This document shows positions 60,719 through 64,000 of a stretch of DNA of 64,000 nucleotides, one piece after another. Below the pieces are notes generated by a model. It worked only from the letters and a program-made list of their open reading frames with translations, was not told the origin of the DNA and ran no database searches. The number at the start of each line of letters is the position of its first letter. Position 1 is the first letter of the stretch. This DNA is from Streptomyces alboniger (GTDB lineage Bacteria; Actinomycetota; Actinomycetes; Streptomycetales; Streptomycetaceae): assembly GCF_008704395.1 (NCBI RefSeq), contig NZ_CP023695.1, positions 558,001 through 622,000 of the forward strand, in the 5' to 3' direction. The translations under genes were made by a program, and so were the position numbers.

Positions 60719-62479
60719 ACCCATCATCGCCCCGAAAGGGGTCACAATGTACGCGAAATCTCTCACTCGATTCCGCTTCATCGCCCTACTCAACTGCAAC
60801 CTCGACCTCATCGACCCTGCAGGGATCACAACGTGGCCGGACCGCACGGCCCGGCGAGATTCCCACTAGTCCTCATCCACCCTACGAGGGATCACAACCG
60901 GATACTCTCCAGAGCGTCCGCGATCCGGTTTGCCCGTACTCATCGACGCTGCGAGGGATCACAACTCGCCGGGAACACCGGAGCTCGGGCCCTGCACCGC
61001 AAGTCTTCATCGACCCTGCGAGGGATCACAACGCTTCGCGCTGCGGCGACAGGCGGTCAGTCATCGCAGGTCTTCATCGCCCCGTCGAGGGGTCACAACG
61101 TCATCTTCCGGTTGGTGTCGGTCAGCTGAGACTCCGGTCGTCATCGACCCTGCAAGGGTCAGAGCGCGACGATGCCGTTGATGCGTTCGGCGGTCTTCTT
61201 CGCCCCTGCGAGGGGTCACAACAAGCAGTCACCTGCATCGAGCCAGTACGCGGCGAGCCCTCATACACCCTTCGAAGGGGCACACACTGATGTCTCTGGT
61301 GGGGCAGCGCTGATCTGGCAGTCCTCATCCACCCCGCGAGGGGTCACAACTTCGCTCGAATTCGAGCGGGAGGCCAGCGAGGTTAGTGTCCTCATCGCCC
61401 CCACCAGGGATAACAACGTGCCGGTCAGCACGTGCACCTCGGGCACGGCGACCATTCCTCGTCCACCATGCGAGGGGTCACAAACTGGAACCTTTACAGG
61501 CCACCGCGCACCGGATGCTCCCGTCTTCATCGACCCTACGGGGGGGTCGCAACGAATCGAGGTCCCTGATGATGTCGTCCCAGACTTCGTGTCCTCATCG
61601 CCCTGCGAGGGGTTGCAACGTGGCCTGCAGGATGTCCCCAGCGCCGGTCTCGTCCCGTCCTCATCGCTCCTGCCAGGGACCACAACTCCACAGGCGGACA
61701 CTGGCCTGCTCGGGTCCGGAGTGGCCCTCATCCATCGTGCGAGCGGTCACAACGCGATGTGCGGGTGGTTCTCGCTGTGTCCGCAGTCCACGTCCTCATT
61801 CACCCTGCGAGGGGTCACAACGTGTGGTACACGGTGTTGCCCGCCTCATCCGGATAGGGCCCTCATCGCCCATCGAGGGGTCACAACGCGTACTGCGTCT
61901 GCAGCTCCGTGAGAGCTTGGCGGTCCTCATCGACTCTGTCAGGGGTCACAACACGATGTCGGGGTGGTTCTCGGCATGCCCTACTTCGAGTCTTCATAGC
62001 CTGCTACGGGTCACAACTTGATGGTGCCCCGTTCCCCGGAGGTCGCTGTCTGGTCCTCATCCACCCTGCGAGGGGTCACAACTGGAGCAGGCCCGCCTTG
62101 ACCAGGTCCTCGCCGAACGGCCCTCATCGACCCTTCGAAGGGGCACAACACGTAGGTGGAGCCGAGCTCGTGCAGCGCCTGCGCTGTCCTCATCGCCCCT
62201 TCGAGGGGGCACAACGCCGAGCTCGTCCCGCTTCGGCCGGAGGTGTGCCAGGTCCTCATCACCCCTCCGAGGGGTCACAACTTGTTGGCAATGCCGTGCC
62301 TGTGGCTGCCCTCGGAGTCCTCATCGACCCTGCGAGGGGTCACAACAGGCCGAATTCGACGTTGGTCGTCATGCCGGGCATCGTCCTCATCGATCCTACG
62401 AGGCGTCACAACGCGGTGAGGCCGTACTGGGTTTCGGCCCACTGCTGGCGCCCTCATCGACCCTACGAGGGGTCACAAC
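60719..62479 (-). CRISPR. CRISPR array 2: about 27 repeats
   Basis: The same 28-31-nt repeat in reverse orientation (plus strand begins GTCCTCATCG and ends GGGGTCACAAC), from 60719 to 62479, mostly with a 66-67-nt period. Repeat orientation puts the leader at the right end (after 62479) and the trailer beside cas3. Repeats near cas3 are the most degenerate: the first ends CACAAT, one at 61137-61165 is broken, and a collapsed copy without a spacer lies at about 60776-60800. Right-hand repeats are closest to consensus. Variation is high throughout. Confidence 0.95.
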
Positions 62480-62520
62480 GAGCGTTCTAAATGGCCATCA
62501 CCCCGGAGAAGATGGTCCTA

Positions 62521-63675
62521 CTGAACTCTTCGCGGTGTTGTTGGGGAGGGTGACGGTTGGTGATCCCTGCGGTAGGCCGGTGGTATGCGGTATTCGCAGG
62601 GTGGCGGGCTGACCGCCGAGCGGCAGCGGTTTCGTGAGCGGATCCGGTTCGAGGCCGGTGAGCGGTTCGCGCGGGGCGAGAAGAACGCGGTGATCGTGAA
62701 GGATGTGCGGGTCAGTGAGCGGTCGGTGGAGCGCTGGAGGCGCGTCTGGCAGGTGGGCGGTATGGGTGCGCTGGCGTCGTCGGGGCCGGCGAAGGTGCCG
62801 AAGCTGTCCGATGAGCGGTTCGTCGAGCTGGAGCGGGAGTTGGCGCGGGGTCCGGCGGTGCACGGCTGGGAGGACCAGCGCTGGACGTTGGCGCGGATCC
62901 GGGCGTTGATCTGGTGGAAGTTCGAGCTGGATTGTTCGCCGGCGGCTGTGTGGCGGTTGTTGCACCGTCATGGCTGGTCCTGGCAGTCGCCCGCCCGCAG
63001 GGCGCTGGAGCGCGATGAGGACGCGGTGGGGTTGTGGAAGAAGGAGGTGTGGCCGCAGGTGGAATGACTGCGGCGGCGCTCGGGGCTTACGTGGTGTTCG
63101 AGGACGAGGCCGGGTTCTCGATGACGCCCTCCATCGCCCGCACCTGGGGCCGGCGGGGGCACACGCCGGTGGTGCGGGTGCGGGGACGCTCCTGGCGCCG
63201 CTTCTCGATCGCCGCCCTGTGCTGCTATAAACCCGGCGAGATCTCACGGCTGATCTACCGCCCGTATCGTCACCGCAAGCATCCCGGTTTAGCACGCAAG
63301 AGCTTCGCCTGGAGCGACTACCGCGACCTGGTCGTGCGTGCCCACCTGCAGCTCGGCGCCCCGATCGTCTTGATCTGGGACAATCGCAACACCCACCGGG
63401 CCGCCGGAATGCGTCAGTACGCCGCGGAACACGACTGGCTCACCATCGTGCAGCTTCCCTCCTATGCACCGGATCTGAACCCGGTGGAAGGGGTGTGGTC
63501 ACTGCTGCGACGCGGCCCGTTGGCCAACACCGCCTTCGCCGATCACGAACACCTCGAACGCGTCTTACGCCACGGCCTGCGGCACATCCAGCGTCATCCC
63601 GAACTCATCGACGGCTGCGTCTCCGGCACCGGATTCAGCCTCACCCACCACCTGACAACACTCCGATGAATTCAG
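62521..63675. mobile_element. IS630-family insertion sequence
   Basis: The ends CTGAACTCTTCG (62521) and its inverted partner CGATGAATTCAG (to 63675) are imperfect inverted repeats that extend about 22 bp inward. A TA dinucleotide flanks both ends (62519-62520 and 63676-63677), as expected from IS630 target specificity. The element is 1,155 bp and carries one transposase gene in two frames. It lies 39 bp from the leader-side end of CRISPR array 2. Confidence 0.85.
62585..63669 (+). pseudogene. IS630-family transposase split over two frames
   Basis: The first frame (62585-63067, 160 residues) holds the N-terminal HTH ('VKDVRVSERSVERWRRVWQV') and winged-helix part. The second frame (63034-63669) holds the DDE domain: Asp in 'VVFEDEAGFS', Asp in 'LIWDNRNTH' and Glu in 'APDLNPVEGVW'. 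The natural protein would pass from 'EVWPQVE' in frame one to 'TAAALGAYVV' in frame two, so a single-base change near 63063-63067 separates them. It may be an inactivating indel or a frameshift site used for controlled expression; without another copy I cannot decide. Confidence 0.8.
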
Positions 63676-63699
63676 TAGCCGATGTGGAAGCGGTGGGAG

Positions 63700-64000
63700 A
63701 TGGCTAGGAATAGGAGACAGCTGCGAGCTCTACCCGGGCATCCCCTGCGCGAACAAGAGCGTCAAGGCAAACGCCCCACTGGCCTGTCACGGCCGATCAC
63801 TGTGGTCGTGATCTGCAGCAGCCTTCTACTGGTCGCCTTCGTGACAGTGGTGGCCCCCAGATACTTGCTGGGCTGGGACGCTCCAGACACGCCTGTCTCG
63901 GGTCAGGCCAAGGCTATTAACGACATCCGTACCACGTTGCTGCAGGGCCTGGCCGGAGTCGCTTTGCTGGTCGGTGCCTTCTTCAGCTGGCGACAATTAC
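63700..64000 (+). CDS. N-terminal part of a probable pentapeptide-repeat membrane protein
   Basis: The ATG at 63700 opens a frame that runs past the window end (100 codons visible). After a basic head ('RNRRQLRAL') there are two membrane segments: 'ITVVVICSSLLLVAFVTVV' (about 34-52) and 'GLAGVALLVGAFFSW' (about 83-97). The linking 'AKAINDIRTTLLQGLAG' is characteristic of Streptomyces membrane proteins that continue into pentapeptide repeats. The repeats themselves are beyond the edge. It lies 25 bp after the right end of the IS630 element, which may have replaced its promoter. Confidence 0.65.
   Translation, partial: MARNRRQLRALPGHPLREQERQGKRPTGLSRPITVVVICSSLLLVAFVTVVAPRYLLGWDAPDTPVSGQAKAINDIRTTLLQGLAGVALLVGAFFSWRQL

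Noticed and set aside
60706..62490. Several coding frames with repetitive 'PARGHN' or 'EGSQR' peptides
   Set aside because: They are translations of CRISPR array 2 repeats and spacers in different frames. The same applies to the minus-strand frame over array 1 at 53105-54031.
62480..63675. CRISPR-associated transposon linking the type I-B locus to the adjacent transposase
   Set aside because: The neighbouring transposase is an IS630-type DDE enzyme with its own TA-flanked ends. There are no TnsB/TnsC/TniQ genes, and Cas3 with intact HD and helicase motifs is present, so this is an ordinary IS insertion beside an interference-type system.

Overview
The window looks like a chromosomal segment of a Streptomyces species. 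It has very high GC and strong GC-third-position bias. Several families are typical of the genus: a nitrate/nitrite-sensing sensor kinase of conservon type, MHYT and SWIM/SNF2 pairs, a DUF317 remnant and many IS5-type insertion sequences. Nothing here marks a precise species.

Region 1 (1-20.9 kb) is ordinary chromosomal backbone. It holds the start of a sensor histidine kinase-like gene (cut by the window edge), an MHYT membrane sensor, a methyltransferase, a hydrolase/PadR divergent pair with a clear palindromic operator, an MpaB/Lcp-type oxygenase, a fatty acid desaturase, a SNF2 helicase-SWIM pair, the xylose genes xylA/xylB with a ROK regulator, a Tat-exported amidase, and a GAF regulator next to an aldehyde dehydrogenase that ends in a strong terminator.

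Region 2 (21-26.6 kb) begins immediately after that terminator with a tyrosine integrase and an excisionase-like HTH gene, so it is the edge of an integrated element. Most of the interior is decayed. It holds a LysM/peptidoglycan-binding protein, a broken lipoprotein gene, and an IS5-family element (12-bp inverted repeats, TA target duplication) carrying a passenger gene and a transposase with an in-frame stop.

Region 3 (26.7-38 kb) is the most novel part. It is one tightly packed leftward operon of eight genes, in transcription order: an adenylating-domain/aldehyde-dehydrogenase fusion, a thiamine-diphosphate carboligase, a FabF-like ketosynthase, a stand-alone NRPS condensation protein with a vestigial tail, an alpha-oxoamine synthase, a discrete acyl carrier protein, a short-chain reductase and an MFS exporter. 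The set suggests a non-modular pathway in which an acid is activated and reduced, joined by C-C bond formation and amino-ketone formation on a carrier protein, then condensed, reduced and exported. I do not recognise the product.

Region 4 (38.5-50.9 kb) is an island bordered by IS fragments. On the left is an IS whose transposase contains a piece of a phosphodiesterase gene. Inside are two AraC regulators, a rightward run of hydrolases (esterase, amidohydrolase, isochorismatase, two alpha/beta hydrolases) with a YaaH/SatP transporter and a DoxX protein, and a secreted ribosome-inactivating protein.

Region 5 (51-64 kb) contains a PD-(D/E)XK nuclease, tRNA-Arg(UCU), a multiply frameshifted DUF317 gene, and a type I-B CRISPR-Cas locus (cas6-cas8-cas7-cas5-cas3). 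Two arrays of about 12 and 27 repeats flank the cas operon in opposite orientation. No cas1, cas2 or cas4 is present. An IS630-family element with a TA duplication sits 39 bp from the leader-side end of the second array. The window closes with the start of a probable pentapeptide-repeat membrane protein.
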